Below the pieces are notes generated by a model. It was given only the letters and a program-made list of their open reading frames with translations. It ran no database searches and had not been told where the DNA came from. A DNA stretch of 64,000 nucleotides, from NCBI GenBank assembly GCA_002919265.1, contig PKEY01000022.1, forward strand, positions 55,843-119,842. The letters run 5' to 3'. The position numbers and the translations under genes were made by a program. Position 1 is the stretch's first letter, and every line of letters starts with the position of its first letter. Below are positions 7,556 through 16,233 of this stretch, piece by piece. This DNA is from Hyphomicrobiaceae bacterium (GTDB taxonomy: Bacteria; Pseudomonadota; Alphaproteobacteria; Rhizobiales; Hyphomicrobiaceae).

Positions 7556-7837
7556 GTGCTTCAGGACTCCAGCGTTTTGGCACTTTCCGAAGGCGTGTCT
7601 TATCAGTCGCTCGGCGAGGGCGAAGGGGGCGTCGTGCTGCATATCGAGTCGGGCCAGCTTTTCACCTGCAATGACACGACCTCTGCATTTCTTTCCGCCA
7701 TTGACGGGCGCCGCTCCTTCCAGGAACTCGTAAGGACGCTCCTCGAGATGTTCGACGTCTCCGAGGAAAAGCTTCGGAGTGATCTCATCGCGCTCGCAGA
7801 GCAGCTCCAGCAGGAGGGCATTGTCACAATTCAATAA
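7556..7837 (+). CDS. PqqD-like RiPP recognition element (lasso-type B1)
   Basis: The 93-residue protein is a stand-alone PqqD fold: three short strands (VSYQSLGEGEGGVVLHIESGQLFTCNDTTSAF as strand-strand-helix) followed by helices around FQELVRTLLEMFDVSEEKLRSDL. Such RREs bind the leader of a precursor peptide and present it to the B2 peptidase. It starts at GTG 7556 after GGGGG, and the B2 gene follows five bases after its stop. The YxxPxL leader of the two precursors is what lasso B1 proteins recognise. PqqD itself is excluded as there are no pqq genes. Confidence 0.85.
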   Translation: MLQDSSVLALSEGVSYQSLGEGEGGVVLHIESGQLFTCNDTTSAFLSAIDGRRSFQELVRTLLEMFDVSEEKLRSDLIALAEQLQQEGIVTIQ

Positions 7838-7842
7838 GACCA

Positions 7843-8295
7843 ATGTTGTTGATCCGAAAGCTGCGGTTCCGAATTGCGCTTTGGTGCTGGGCGCGCGTTC
7901 TCCCTGCCCTGGCCTGGCGTCGTGACCTTACATCCCTGATGGCGCTGACGAAACCAGCACCACGGGTCCCATATCGGGGTCTCGCCGCCGAATATATCGT
8001 CCGTCGTGTGAAAAAGACTACGCGTCGGCCGTGGCTTATGCGCGACCGTCCCTGCCTGCGCGACGGCATTCTCGCTATGCGATTCTTGCGCCTGGCCGGT
8101 TATGAGCCGACGCTTCATTTCGGTTTGGATAAGAACAGTGTAGGTGCGGACACCCTCTCCGCCCATTGCTGGGTCGCACTCAACAACAAGATCATGCTCA
8201 ATCCTCCGACTCCGAGCATGATCGAGATCCTCATCTACGCGCGCGACCAATTACTTCCGCCTGCCCGTGAGGCTTCTCCCGCGGCTCAAGGATAA
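7843..8295 (+). CDS. Lasso-type leader peptidase B2 (transglutaminase-like cysteine protease)
   Basis: The 150-residue protein belongs to the Transglut_core3 / lasso B2 family that removes the leader. The catalytic Cys is in DRPCLRDG (C71) and the His in SAHCWVALN (H108). The position twelve residues after the His, where an Asp usually completes the triad, appears to be N120 in IMLNPP. Asn can serve in papain-like triads, so activity is not excluded. It sits between B1 and the kinase in one operon. In lasso systems B2 works with an ATP-dependent cyclase, which is absent here, so it may act as a plain leader peptidase. Confidence 0.85.
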   Translation: MLLIRKLRFRIALWCWARVLPALAWRRDLTSLMALTKPAPRVPYRGLAAEYIVRRVKKTTRRPWLMRDRPCLRDGILAMRFLRLAGYEPTLHFGLDKNSVGADTLSAHCWVALNNKIMLNPPTPSMIEILIYARDQLLPPAREASPAAQG

Positions 8296-8303
8296 ATCGA
8301 ACC

Positions 8304-9314
8304 ATGGCAAACTGGTACGACCTCAATGGCGCTTTGCTGCGCATCGACGCCGAAGATGAGGCGCTCGAAACTCCCCTCGATATTTATCTCGAGGAGCTTC
8401 GCACTGATGCGCTGGATGAGACCACGGATTTTACTCTCGCTATTGCGCGCGGGCAGCCGCCAAGCCCGCCGGCGGAAGCGCATGTGCTGTTCAAAGGTTC
8501 GGTCCCGGAGGCTGAGATTTGTATTCTAAGCAGCCATGGCGACCGCCGCTGGTTTTTTATCCCCAACCGAATCTCGCTCGAATATTCGATCTCGGAACGT
8601 AGCGCCCAAATGGTCGCTGCACCAGGCTATGAGTGGTTTACGGGCGCGACTGCGGCCATTCAGGCCATTTACGCAGCCTTGTGCGCAACTGGCCAGGCGT
8701 TGGTGCACGCTGCTGCACTGAGCGTGCCCGGAACCAATGAAGGTTTCATCCTGTTCGCGCCAAGTGGCGCCGGAAAAACGACCACAGCCTTAGCCCTCGC
8801 GGTGCAGGGCTTTGGTCTACTTACGGATGACGCCGCGGTGGTGACCGACCGTCCAACCGCGAAAAGCCGGGTGTCCGTTTGGGGGTTGCCGAGGCCGCCG
8901 AAAGTTCATCGGCGAACGGCAGAAATGCTCCCGATGATCGGCAGGCTTTTGGGATCAAAATGGAATTCGGAAGGAGAACAAAGCGTTTCGAAAAATGCAC
9001 TTAAATCGGTAATCGATTTTATTCCTGGCCGTTCATTTCCACTATCAGCATTGATTTTGCTTGGAAACAGGGTTGTCGGCGAACATCGGCTGGAGCCGAT
9101 GCGGAAAGCCGATCTGCTCATTCATCTGGCGAAGGACAATATCTCGCGCTCGCCACTTGGCGTTTTGAATGATGATCTCGAACGGTTCCAGAGATTCGTG
9201 GGGCTTGTCGCGTCGATGCCCGCCTACAGGCTCAATGTCGGCAGCGACCTCTCCACACTCGGCAGGACGATCGCCGCCGCATTCATGGCCGATCAAGCCA
9301 CTTTCAGCGCCTGA
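8304..9314 (+). CDS. HPr-kinase-like peptide kinase
   Basis: The 336-residue protein has a P-loop in FAPSGAGKTTTALAL (G155-AGK158-T159) and the LLTDDAAVV acidic motif (D175, D176) of HPr kinase C-terminal domains, with H135 in an ALVHAAALS segment. The N-terminal ~110 residues are not recognised. In paeninodin-type lasso clusters this kinase family phosphorylates the side chain of the precursor's C-terminal Ser; both precursors here end in Ser or Thr. It starts eight bases after B2 with AGGA ahead of the ATG. Its 3' end overlaps the convergent nucleotidyltransferase by 22 bases. True HPr control is unlikely because no PTS genes are near. Confidence 0.85.
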   Translation: MANWYDLNGALLRIDAEDEALETPLDIYLEELRTDALDETTDFTLAIARGQPPSPPAEAHVLFKGSVPEAEICILSSHGDRRWFFIPNRISLEYSISERSAQMVAAPGYEWFTGATAAIQAIYAALCATGQALVHAAALSVPGTNEGFILFAPSGAGKTTTALALAVQGFGLLTDDAAVVTDRPTAKSRVSVWGLPRPPKVHRRTAEMLPMIGRLLGSKWNSEGEQSVSKNALKSVIDFIPGRSFPLSALILLGNRVVGEHRLEPMRKADLLIHLAKDNISRSPLGVLNDDLERFQRFVGLVASMPAYRLNVGSDLSTLGRTIAAAFMADQATFSA

Positions 9315-10342
9315 CGAAACAGTTTCCGCCTCCAGGAATCGCGCCCGCGCGCCACACTTTGCCCCCGAACGACGAGCTGCGGCGACAGGAGTTGGGCCGG
9401 CAGGCGCGCAAACGTGGACGGCAGCAGGAGTCTTGCGAGCTCCAAACAACGCGTTTCCCCGAACGTTTTGCCGGCAAGTTCGAGGGCGCCGGCGACAGCG
9501 AGCTTTACACCACATCGGTCGCAAACTTCCGCCAGCCGATCGACGTCAACACTGCCTGCTGCGCCGCGTACCGCCTGCATGACGTCGACGAGGTGCTGCA
9601 AACGATCGAGTTGATGGCCGATGGCGCCGTGCGTCGCCGCAACGAACAGCAGCGCCGTCGCATTGCCGCCATCCCCACCTCCGGCGGCGATCACGTCGTC
9701 GTAGACGATAGACATATTTCCTCGAAGCTTCGGCGAATGCACGAGGTTACTGTGGACCTCGACCATCACCTCTTTCTGCGTGGAGAGCAGCCATTTCTGT
9801 TCATGATAGTCCTTGCCGATACGGTCCTCGAACTCGAACAGTTCGAAACCGAGCGCCGGCATCACATCACGCACTTTGTGGCGATCAGCGACGTGAATCA
9901 GAATGTCGACGTCCGTAAAGGTCCGAAGAGCTGCCTCGGGATAAAGTCGTTGCGCAAAAGCTGCGCCTTTTACGATTGCTCCGCGAATTTCGGCTTCTGC
10001 AAACGCCTTCATAACTCGCTGAGCGTGATGCGACAGCATCATCTGAAAGCCCATCTGGTGAACGAGCGTCGAACGCGCTGCCTCCAGCGTTTTGCGCACT
10101 GCATCGAGTTTCAGAGAGTCCGCCTCTGGAGCCGAATTGTTCGGTCGACGTAAAATCTCACTCAGGTTACGAATGGCAGCAGGAAGGACGCCGTGATTTT
10201 GCGCAGCTGCCAGCAACCGCGCGAGCTGATCGCTTTCCGGAATAAAGTCGGGCAGTGGGTCGCTTCTATGGGGATCGGCTATCTGGATGAGGAGCTGTTC
10301 ACACTCCCGGTCAAGCGGCAAATGAGGCTTCAAACCTGACAT
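9293..10342 (-). CDS. Nucleotidyltransferase-family protein of RiPP clusters
   Basis: The 349-residue protein matches the NTP_transf_5-type family: IVKGAAFAQRLYP near 123-135 and the metal-binding TFTDVDILI near 141-149 (D144, D146), which is the DxD of the polymerase-beta fold. The start at 10342 is chosen because CGGAGGGA precedes it; the frame stays open to 10387. Family members accompany B1, B2 and HPr-like kinases in phosphorylated-lasso clusters, where they are thought to add further groups to the phosphorylated C-terminus, although their reaction is not well defined. It converges on the kinase, with overlapping 3' ends. Confidence 0.8.
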   Translation of the reverse strand: MSGLKPHLPLDRECEQLLIQIADPHRSDPLPDFIPESDQLARLLAAAQNHGVLPAAIRNLSEILRRPNNSAPEADSLKLDAVRKTLEAARSTLVHQMGFQMMLSHHAQRVMKAFAEAEIRGAIVKGAAFAQRLYPEAALRTFTDVDILIHVADRHKVRDVMPALGFELFEFEDRIGKDYHEQKWLLSTQKEVMVEVHSNLVHSPKLRGNMSIVYDDVIAAGGGDGGNATALLFVAATHGAIGHQLDRLQHLVDVMQAVRGAAGSVDVDRLAEVCDRCGVKLAVAGALELAGKTFGETRCLELARLLLPSTFARLPAQLLSPQLVVRGQSVARGRDSWRRKLFRQALKVA

Positions 10343-10539
10343 GAAACGGTCCCTCCGTATATCTGGAGGCAACCTACGAAGCCTCAATCATGACAACAAC
10401 CTTTGATTGCGACTTATGCCAAGCCTTTTTGTTTCGCGCGGCATACAGCGCGTTGAGCCTACCGTTCGTCTGTAACGCGCCTGCAACGCGCACCCGAGCA
10501 TCGCGGTGCCGTCGTGCGGTTGCGCGGAAGGCTTTGCAA

Positions 10540-11850
10540 CTAATTCAGAAGTCGCACAAGAAACAGCGCCAGCACCGGGAATCCAGCGACGAGTGCAAGC
10601 CGCACAAGGTCTGCGGCAAGGAACGGCAGAATTCGCCGGTAGATCCCACTGATCTCAGTGTCCTTAACAATTGCGGCCACCACGAAAACGTTGAGCCCGA
10701 TTGGCGGAGCCACAAGTCCGACGCCGACGACGATCAGCACCAGAATGCCGAACCAGATGGCCACCTCCTCTGCCGGCAAGCCGAAATCCAGTGCAGAAAC
10801 GACCGGGAAGAACACGGGCAGCGTCAGCAGGATCATGGCCAGCTCGTCCATTACGGCACCGAGCAGAATGTAGAGCGCGAGCAGCATGGCCAGGATGGCA
10901 AAGGGCGGATATCCACTGGAGGCGATCGCCTCTGCTGCTTCGGTGGGGAGGCGCGAAAGGGCGAGGAAGCTGTTGAAAACCTCCGCCCCCAGCAGGATCA
11001 AGAAGATCATCCCCGTGGTCTCAGCCGTCTGCAGCAGGCTGGTGCGGATTTCAGCAAGCCCCAGGGAGCCCCGCGCCACGCCAATGATCAGCATGGCGAC
11101 GGCGCCGACTGCAGCACCCTCCGTCGGTGTGAACACCCCACCATAAATGCCGCCGACTACGATCACGGCGACAATGGCCGCCGGCCAGACACCGCGCCAG
11201 GCGCTCTCCGAGCCCTCCATTGACACAGCAGGTGCGAGCTTGAATTTGCGCTTGGCAATCAGTGCGATGACGCAGCAGTAAAATATCGTTGCCAGCAGCC
11301 CCGGAATAAGCGCCGCCTGAAAAAGTTTGACGATATTCTGCTCAGTCGCGATTGCGTAAACGACGAGGATCACGGACGGAGGTATCAGTATCCCCAGGGT
11401 GCCGCCGACGGCCACCGTGGCACTCGCGAACGCGGGCTCGTAGCCGAAGCGCCTCAGCTCAGGCAGGGCTGCCCGCGAAAACGTGGCCGTCGTCGCTACT
11501 GACGATCCACAAATGGCGCCAAACAATGTCGAAGCGCCGATCACCGCCATCGCCAAGCCACCTTTCCGCTGGCCAAGCGCACGTGCCGCCGCCCGAAACA
11601 AGTCCGTCGACAGCCCCGATCGCTCGGCGAAGGCCCCCATCAATACAAACAACGGGATGACTGAAAGTGTGTAGTTCGCAAAGAGGTGGTAGGGCGTCGA
11701 CTTCATGAAGTTGAGAAATGGCGGCAAGCCGACGAGCGAAACGTAGCCAACACTACCCGTCAGCAGCATGGCGAGGCCGACCGGCATTCTAAGCGCGATC
11801 AGCACCAGCATCCCGGCGAATCCGATGATGGCGATCGTCGTGCCGCTCAC
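10540..11850 (-). CDS. dctM: TRAP transporter large permease (DctM), orphan set
   Basis: The 436-residue polytopic protein is the 12-helix subunit of a tripartite ATP-independent periplasmic transporter, driving sodium-coupled uptake of organic acids. Family landmarks are LRMPVGLAMLL, FGAICGSSVATTATFSRAALPELRRFGY, GGTLGILIPPSVILVVYAI, GGVFTPTEGAAVG and ITPP-like GLVAPPIGLNVFVV. The GTG at 11850 follows AGGAG and overlaps the stop of the small-subunit gene by four bases. A longer open frame upstream is not coding. Substrate unknown. It has no binding-protein gene on its own strand. Confidence 0.92.
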   Translation of the reverse strand: MSGTTIAIIGFAGMLVLIALRMPVGLAMLLTGSVGYVSLVGLPPFLNFMKSTPYHLFANYTLSVIPLFVLMGAFAERSGLSTDLFRAAARALGQRKGGLAMAVIGASTLFGAICGSSVATTATFSRAALPELRRFGYEPAFASATVAVGGTLGILIPPSVILVVYAIATEQNIVKLFQAALIPGLLATIFYCCVIALIAKRKFKLAPAVSMEGSESAWRGVWPAAIVAVIVVGGIYGGVFTPTEGAAVGAVAMLIIGVARGSLGLAEIRTSLLQTAETTGMIFLILLGAEVFNSFLALSRLPTEAAEAIASSGYPPFAILAMLLALYILLGAVMDELAMILLTLPVFFPVVSALDFGLPAEEVAIWFGILVLIVVGVGLVAPPIGLNVFVVAAIVKDTEISGIYRRILPFLAADLVRLALVAGFPVLALFLVRLLN

Positions 11851-12407
11851 CTTGATCTCCTGACGAGCTGCCAGGCTGTCGTCAGCGCTGCGATAGCGAG
11901 CAGAACGGCCGTGGCCGAGGCTGCGGCGATAGCCCACCCGATCGGGATGCCAGAGACCATCGTGGTCGTGCGGTTGGCGATTGTTTCCGCAGCGCCGATG
12001 CTCAGTCGCCACGCGATGAATACGGCCGTCAACGCATAGACGAAGTCCCACAGCGCATCCAGGTTATCGCGAACGCGAGCTGGCAAGCGGCTAGTGAAGG
12101 TATCGACCGAGATGTTGCCGCGGCGGATTTGGCAGAATGGTAGAAACGCGAAGGCCGAAACGGCGACGGCAATCTGAACCAGCTCGAAGTCGCCGGGGAC
12201 CGAATTGCTCGTCACCCAACGTAGACCGACGCTGATGCACACGAGAACCCCGGCTGCAAGCATCACGACGCCGCCCATCAACGCCAGCACTTCGGTGACT
12301 ACGCCCAGCGTTCGCGTTCCGGTTATACTTCGCTCGCTGCGGTTCTTCTCGTTCACCAACTTCCCCTTGGCATCCACAGAGGCTTCGATCGCCCGATCAG
12401 CATCCAT
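11847..12407 (-). CDS. dctQ: TRAP transporter small permease (DctQ), orphan set
   Basis: About 186 residues with four hydrophobic segments (VVTEVLALMGGVVMLAAGVLV, FELVQIAVAVSAFAFLPF, LWDFVYALTAVFIAW and the last near GWAIAAASATAVLLAIAAL). The mid-segment FCQIRRGNISVDTF is the usual DctQ turn before the third helix. The first ~30 residues (MDADRAIEAS...) are charged and not family-like, so the true start could be further in; GGAGGA directly abuts the chosen ATG. It is coupled to dctM downstream. Divergent from the binding protein at 13101. Confidence 0.82.
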   Translation of the reverse strand: MDADRAIEASVDAKGKLVNEKNRSERSITGTRTLGVVTEVLALMGGVVMLAAGVLVCISVGLRWVTSNSVPGDFELVQIAVAVSAFAFLPFCQIRRGNISVDTFTSRLPARVRDNLDALWDFVYALTAVFIAWRLSIGAAETIANRTTTMVSGIPIGWAIAAASATAVLLAIAALTTAWQLVRRSR

Positions 12408-13100
12408 TCCTCCGCAGCTTAAGGTGCGCCCGATTTTTCGCCAACGGGTGCACTGCGCCTGTCGAAGACTGTTCACGCTGCGGGGGCTTTGCAGCGCGGC
12501 GCAACACAAATTGCCGCACCCCTCAACGACGTCAGCTTCTGCGCGTTTTGGCAGTCGGCTCGCGCCTCGGAGATCTATCCCCTTCCCGAACCGCGTGGGT
12601 CCCGTTTCCGCCCCCTCTTGCCTGTCACCCAGTGGGTGGCAGGCTCTTTTGGCATGCGAAGCCAATGAGTTGTAGATAGCGAACTTTATATCTTGCAAGA
12701 AATCGGCAAGCCGCCGATCCGCCGACCTCCAGAATTCGAGACACTGTCTGCTTGCACAGGGTTGCGTTGTGCGGGTGATCACAACCCGCCTTTCAAGCCG
12801 GGCAAACCGAGTGGCGCGGCAGTCCGATCCGAACAGTAGGAAAAATTTTCGAAAAACAATTTCTGGCTGCTTCAATCATTGCCATATGCGATGCGAAATT
12901 GGCAGCGATATTGTCCAAACACCACTTATCCTGTCGACCGCATCACTATTGTGCAAACTGGCGCGTAAAGGTTCATCAGCGCTGGCCTTTTCGACGTTGA
13001 CACGCTTCTTAACCAACGTCACATTCCCCGATCATGCAGCAGCTTACGCTCTGCACGGAGACTGCCCATGAATGGTGCACCCAAGCCGGGGGGATTTCTT
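12408..13100. promoter_or_regulatory. Divergent control region between two TRAP gene sets
   Basis: About 690 bases with no supportable gene. One candidate promoter faces right: TTGACA at 12997-13002, 17 bases, then CACATT at 13020-13025, about 75 bases before the binding-protein start. The -35 overlaps an inverted repeat GACGTT / AACGTC (12993-12998 with 13014-13019). The leftward half holds nothing recognised. The frame open from 12875 to 12408 on the minus strand shows no domain. Confidence 0.4.
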
Positions 13101-14099
13101 ATGTCGTTCAAAAAGGCGCTGGCGATCGCTGCGTTCAGCTCTACCATCATTCTCAGCGGTAACGCCGTTTATGCTCAGACGACCTGGACAATGGCGTCCG
13201 GGTATCCTGAGAGCAGCTTCTTCACCCAGAATATTCGCCTCTTCATCAAGGACGTTGAAGAGAAGAGCAACGGCAAACTCAAGATCGATCTGCGCTCGAA
13301 CGACAGCCTCATCAAGCACGATGCCATTAAACGTGCCGTTCAATCCGGGCAGGTGCAGATTGGCGAGATCCGCTTGAGCGTTTATGGCAACGAAGGCCTG
13401 ATATATGATCTCGACAACCTCCCCGGCGTCGCTACCGACTACGACAAGGCTTACAAATTGATGGAGGCGCAGAAGCCGTTCTTGGACGAACTGTTCAAGA
13501 AGAACGGCATGCGCATCATCACTTACGTCGCGTGGCCGGGCCAAGGCTTCTACACGAAAGAGCCGGTGAATTCGCTCGCAGATCTCAAAGGACAGAAGCT
13601 GCGCATTTACTCGAAACAGACGCAAATTCTGGGTGAAAAGCTGGGCATGCAGGCCTTGATCCTGCCGTTCGCGGAGGTTCCGCAGGCCTTCTCCACCGGC
13701 ATGATTCAATCGCTTTGGACTAGCGCGCAGACGGGTGTCGACGTCCAGGCCTGGAATTACACCAAGTACTTCACTTACACGGGAACGCAGCACACCAAGA
13801 ACGCGATCATCGTCAACGAGCGTGCATTCCGCCAGTTGGATAAGGAAACCCAGGACATCGTCCTTGAAGCAGGCCAGCGCGCCACAGATCGTGGCTGGGA
13901 GATGAGCAAGCAAGCGAGCGCCGATCGCGAGAAGGTCCTCAAGGACCACGGAATGGTTGTGAGCCAAGCGCCCCAGGATGTCATGGACCGGATTGAAGAG
14001 ATCGGCAAAGAAATGGTCGCCGATTGGCTCGCAGCGGCAAAGCCTGAAGAAAAGGCTGTCTACGAGAAATACCAGGAATTGCTGAAGGCCGGCAAATAG
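13101..14099 (+). CDS. dctP: TRAP transporter solute-binding protein (DctP)
   Basis: The 332-residue periplasmic protein has a Sec signal peptide (MSFKKALAIAAFSSTIILSG, cleavage after YAQ). Mature features of the DctP family follow: LRSNDSLIKHDAIKRAVQSGQVQIGEI, the carboxylate-clamp Arg in GQKLRIYSKQ, and FAEVPQAFSTGMIQSLWTS. It captures an organic acid for the Q and M subunits. The start at 13101 is preferred since GGGGG precedes it and the signal peptide begins there; an ATG at 13068 is in frame. Overall layout P-Q-M with the next two genes. Ligand cannot be assigned. Confidence 0.92.
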   Translation: MSFKKALAIAAFSSTIILSGNAVYAQTTWTMASGYPESSFFTQNIRLFIKDVEEKSNGKLKIDLRSNDSLIKHDAIKRAVQSGQVQIGEIRLSVYGNEGLIYDLDNLPGVATDYDKAYKLMEAQKPFLDELFKKNGMRIITYVAWPGQGFYTKEPVNSLADLKGQKLRIYSKQTQILGEKLGMQALILPFAEVPQAFSTGMIQSLWTSAQTGVDVQAWNYTKYFTYTGTQHTKNAIIVNERAFRQLDKETQDIVLEAGQRATDRGWEMSKQASADREKVLKDHGMVVSQAPQDVMDRIEEIGKEMVADWLAAAKPEEKAVYEKYQELLKAGK

Positions 14100-14142
14100 C
14101 ACCGGAATCGGAGAGCCTACAGTCTTCTGCCTGGAGTTTCTC

Positions 14143-14664
14143 GTGCTCAGGGCTATCCTCGACAGGATCTATCTTTACGCCGGGTACGTTTCGGCACTGT
14201 TTCTTGTCGGAATTGCCCTTTCGATCATCGCGCAAATCGGTGGTCGAATGATGGGCAAGACGATCGAGGCTACGGAAGTGGCGGGGCTATGCCTCGCCGC
14301 TTCGACATTTTTCGGACTGGCGCACACCTTCCGTAACGGTGCCCATGTGCGGATCAGGCTGCTGATCAATCGGCTGCCGTGGAACTCGAGGCGCCCCATC
14401 GAGATCCTGAATTGCCTTCTCGCTTCCGGGGCCGTCTGCTTCCTGGCGTGGAATATGATTTTGTTCGCCCTGCAGTCGTTCGAATTCAACGACATCAGTC
14501 CAGGACTACTCGCCATTCCGTTCTGGATTCCGCAGGCGGGCGTTGCTGCTGGCATTGCGCTTTTCGCCATCGCCATTATCGACGAGCTTCTCTGGATTGC
14601 GTTGGGTGGTCAGCCGCGCACCGACGCCGCCGAAGACTCGGGCCTCGATAAGCCTGCTGCCTAA
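14143..14664 (+). CDS. dctQ: TRAP transporter small permease (DctQ)
   Basis: The 173-residue inner-membrane protein has four helices (VSALFLVGIALSIIAQIGG, VAGLCLAASTFFGLAHTF, LNCLLASGAVCFLAWNMILF, AGVAAGIALFAIAIID). The RNGAHVRIRLLI turn is typical. The start is GTG 14143, after CTGGAG. It lies 43 bases after dctP and 16 before dctM. It pairs with the M subunit to form the membrane part. Confidence 0.9.
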   Translation: MLRAILDRIYLYAGYVSALFLVGIALSIIAQIGGRMMGKTIEATEVAGLCLAASTFFGLAHTFRNGAHVRIRLLINRLPWNSRRPIEILNCLLASGAVCFLAWNMILFALQSFEFNDISPGLLAIPFWIPQAGVAAGIALFAIAIIDELLWIALGGQPRTDAAEDSGLDKPAA

Positions 14665-14680
14665 GCGAGGTACCTCACTC

Positions 14681-15988
14681 ATGGATTCCGTTGTCCTCGC
14701 TTCGATTGTTCTTGTTTCGCTGCTGCTCCTCCTGCTGGCGAGCGGCGTCTGGGTTGCCCTCTCGCTGCTGATCGTAGGCATGGTCCTCATGGGGCTGTTC
14801 ACGACCGCTCCCATGGGCTCGCTCATGGCCTCCACGCTTTGGGATGCGAGCTGGGGCTGGGCTCTGACCTCCCTGCCGCTCTTTATCTGGATGGGCGAAA
14901 TCCTTTTTCGCAGCAATTTGTCTGCGGACATGTTCCAAGGCATCGCGCCTTGGGTTTCGCGCTTGCCGGGGCGCCTGCTCCACGTGAACATTCTGGGATG
15001 TGGAGTCATGGCGGCGGTGGCGGGTTCTTCCGCTGTCACGTGCGCCACAATCGCCAGGATGAGCGTGCCTGAGCTGTCGAAGCGCAATTACCCCGTCAAC
15101 ATGACGCTGGGGACGCTTGCCGGTTCAGGGACGCTTGGCCTGCTTATTCCGCCATCGATCGTCATGATCGTCTATGGCGTAACGGCTGAGCAATCGATCG
15201 GCCACCTCTTCATCGCCGGCATTTTGCCCGGGCTTCTGCTGATCGCCCTTTACATGGGCTACACGGCAATCTGGAGCCTCATCAACGCTCGAGAGATGCC
15301 GCCGCCCGAGCCCAAGGTTGGTTTCTTCGAGAAGATCTATCGTTCGCGGCGCCTTATCCCTGTCGCCCTGCTGATCGCCGCGGTCATAGGCTCGATCTAC
15401 GGTGGCATCGCCACGCCAACCGAGGCGGCAACGGTCGGCGTTATTGGCGCACTGGTCCTCGCGGCAGTTAGCGGCGGACTGACCTGGACGATTTTCCTGG
15501 AAGGCCTGATGTCGGCCGTCCGCGTGTCCTGCATGATTTGCTTCATCATCGGCTGCGCCGCATGCCTCACGATTGCTGTGGCGTTTGTCGATATTCCGCG
15601 GACCCTGGCAGCCTGGGTGGACTCGCTCCACCTTTCTTCCTACGCACTCCTGGCCGTTCTCGCCGTTTTTCTGCTCATCCTCGGCTGCTTCCTGGAAGGC
15701 ATCTCCATCATCGTTCTGACGTCGTCCGTCATGCTTCCTATGGTCCAGAGCGCGGGCATCGATCTGCTCTGGTTCGGCATTTTCATCGTAATCATGATCG
15801 AGGCAGCCCAGATCACGCCACCCGTCGGGTTCAATCTCTTTGTCCTGCAGAGCATCACGGGAAAGGACATTGTCACGATCACGAAGGCAGCAATGCCTTA
15901 CTTTTTCCTCCTGATAATCCTGACAGTCCTGATCACGATATTCCCGCAGATCGTCCTCGTTCTTCCGCAGATGATGATGCAGAACTGA
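14681..15988 (+). CDS. dctM: TRAP transporter large permease (DctM)
   Basis: The 435-residue protein spans the membrane about twelve times. Landmarks: GCGVMAAVAGSSAVTCATI, LAGSGTLGLLIPPSIVMIVY, GGIATPTEAATVG, and ITPPVGFNLFVLQSITG. The ATG at 14681 follows GCGAGG. Although similar in layout, its sequence differs clearly from the other M subunit at 10540 and is nearer to the one at 25145 (shared SGTLGLLIPPSI and ITPPVGFNL-VLQS-TG). Last gene of dctPQM, ended by the hairpin at 16028. Confidence 0.93.
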   Translation: MDSVVLASIVLVSLLLLLLASGVWVALSLLIVGMVLMGLFTTAPMGSLMASTLWDASWGWALTSLPLFIWMGEILFRSNLSADMFQGIAPWVSRLPGRLLHVNILGCGVMAAVAGSSAVTCATIARMSVPELSKRNYPVNMTLGTLAGSGTLGLLIPPSIVMIVYGVTAEQSIGHLFIAGILPGLLLIALYMGYTAIWSLINAREMPPPEPKVGFFEKIYRSRRLIPVALLIAAVIGSIYGGIATPTEAATVGVIGALVLAAVSGGLTWTIFLEGLMSAVRVSCMICFIIGCAACLTIAVAFVDIPRTLAAWVDSLHLSSYALLAVLAVFLLILGCFLEGISIIVLTSSVMLPMVQSAGIDLLWFGIFIVIMIEAAQITPPVGFNLFVLQSITGKDIVTITKAAMPYFFLLIILTVLITIFPQIVLVLPQMMMQN

Positions 15989-16027
15989 AAGCATCACGCA
16001 TGCGGCCCAATCATCATGTCGTGACCC

Positions 16028-16064
16028 AAGCCAAGTGGGCCATTTCAGTTGGTCCACTTGGCTT
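16028..16064 (+). terminator. Terminator-like hairpin after dctPQM
   Basis: AAGCCAAGTGGGCC (16028-16041) pairs with GGTCCACTTGGCTT (16051-16064) over 14 positions with one G-U, around a 9-base loop. The tract after it (TATC) is poor in U, so termination may be partial. It separates the transporter genes from the lyase at 16234. Confidence 0.6.
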
Positions 16065-16233
16065 TATCAATGCAGACTCACCCAGCCAGTTTGGCCTCAA
16101 CCTTAAGCCCCACCGCGAACAAGACTGAACTTTTCGGTCTGGACGGCGTCGAAACTTGCCGTCTTGATCGTTCTGTGTCCGACTGCCAATGGCAACGGGA
16201 TAGCCTCGAAGCCTGATCCGCGGGAGAAGCGAG

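Noticed and set aside
7556..7837. PQQ biosynthesis protein PqqD
   Set aside because: No pqqA, B, C or E nearby; context is a B2 peptidase and a kinase.
8304..9314. HPr kinase of carbon control
   Set aside because: No PTS genes are near, the N-terminal part differs, and it sits in a RiPP operon.
7556..10342. Calling the locus an ordinary lasso peptide cluster
   Set aside because: No cyclase gene is present and the cores lack a ring-forming acidic residue at 7-9.
15125..16057. A 310-codon minus-strand frame opposite dctM
   Set aside because: Product is highly charged and repetitive, as expected for antisense of a membrane protein gene.
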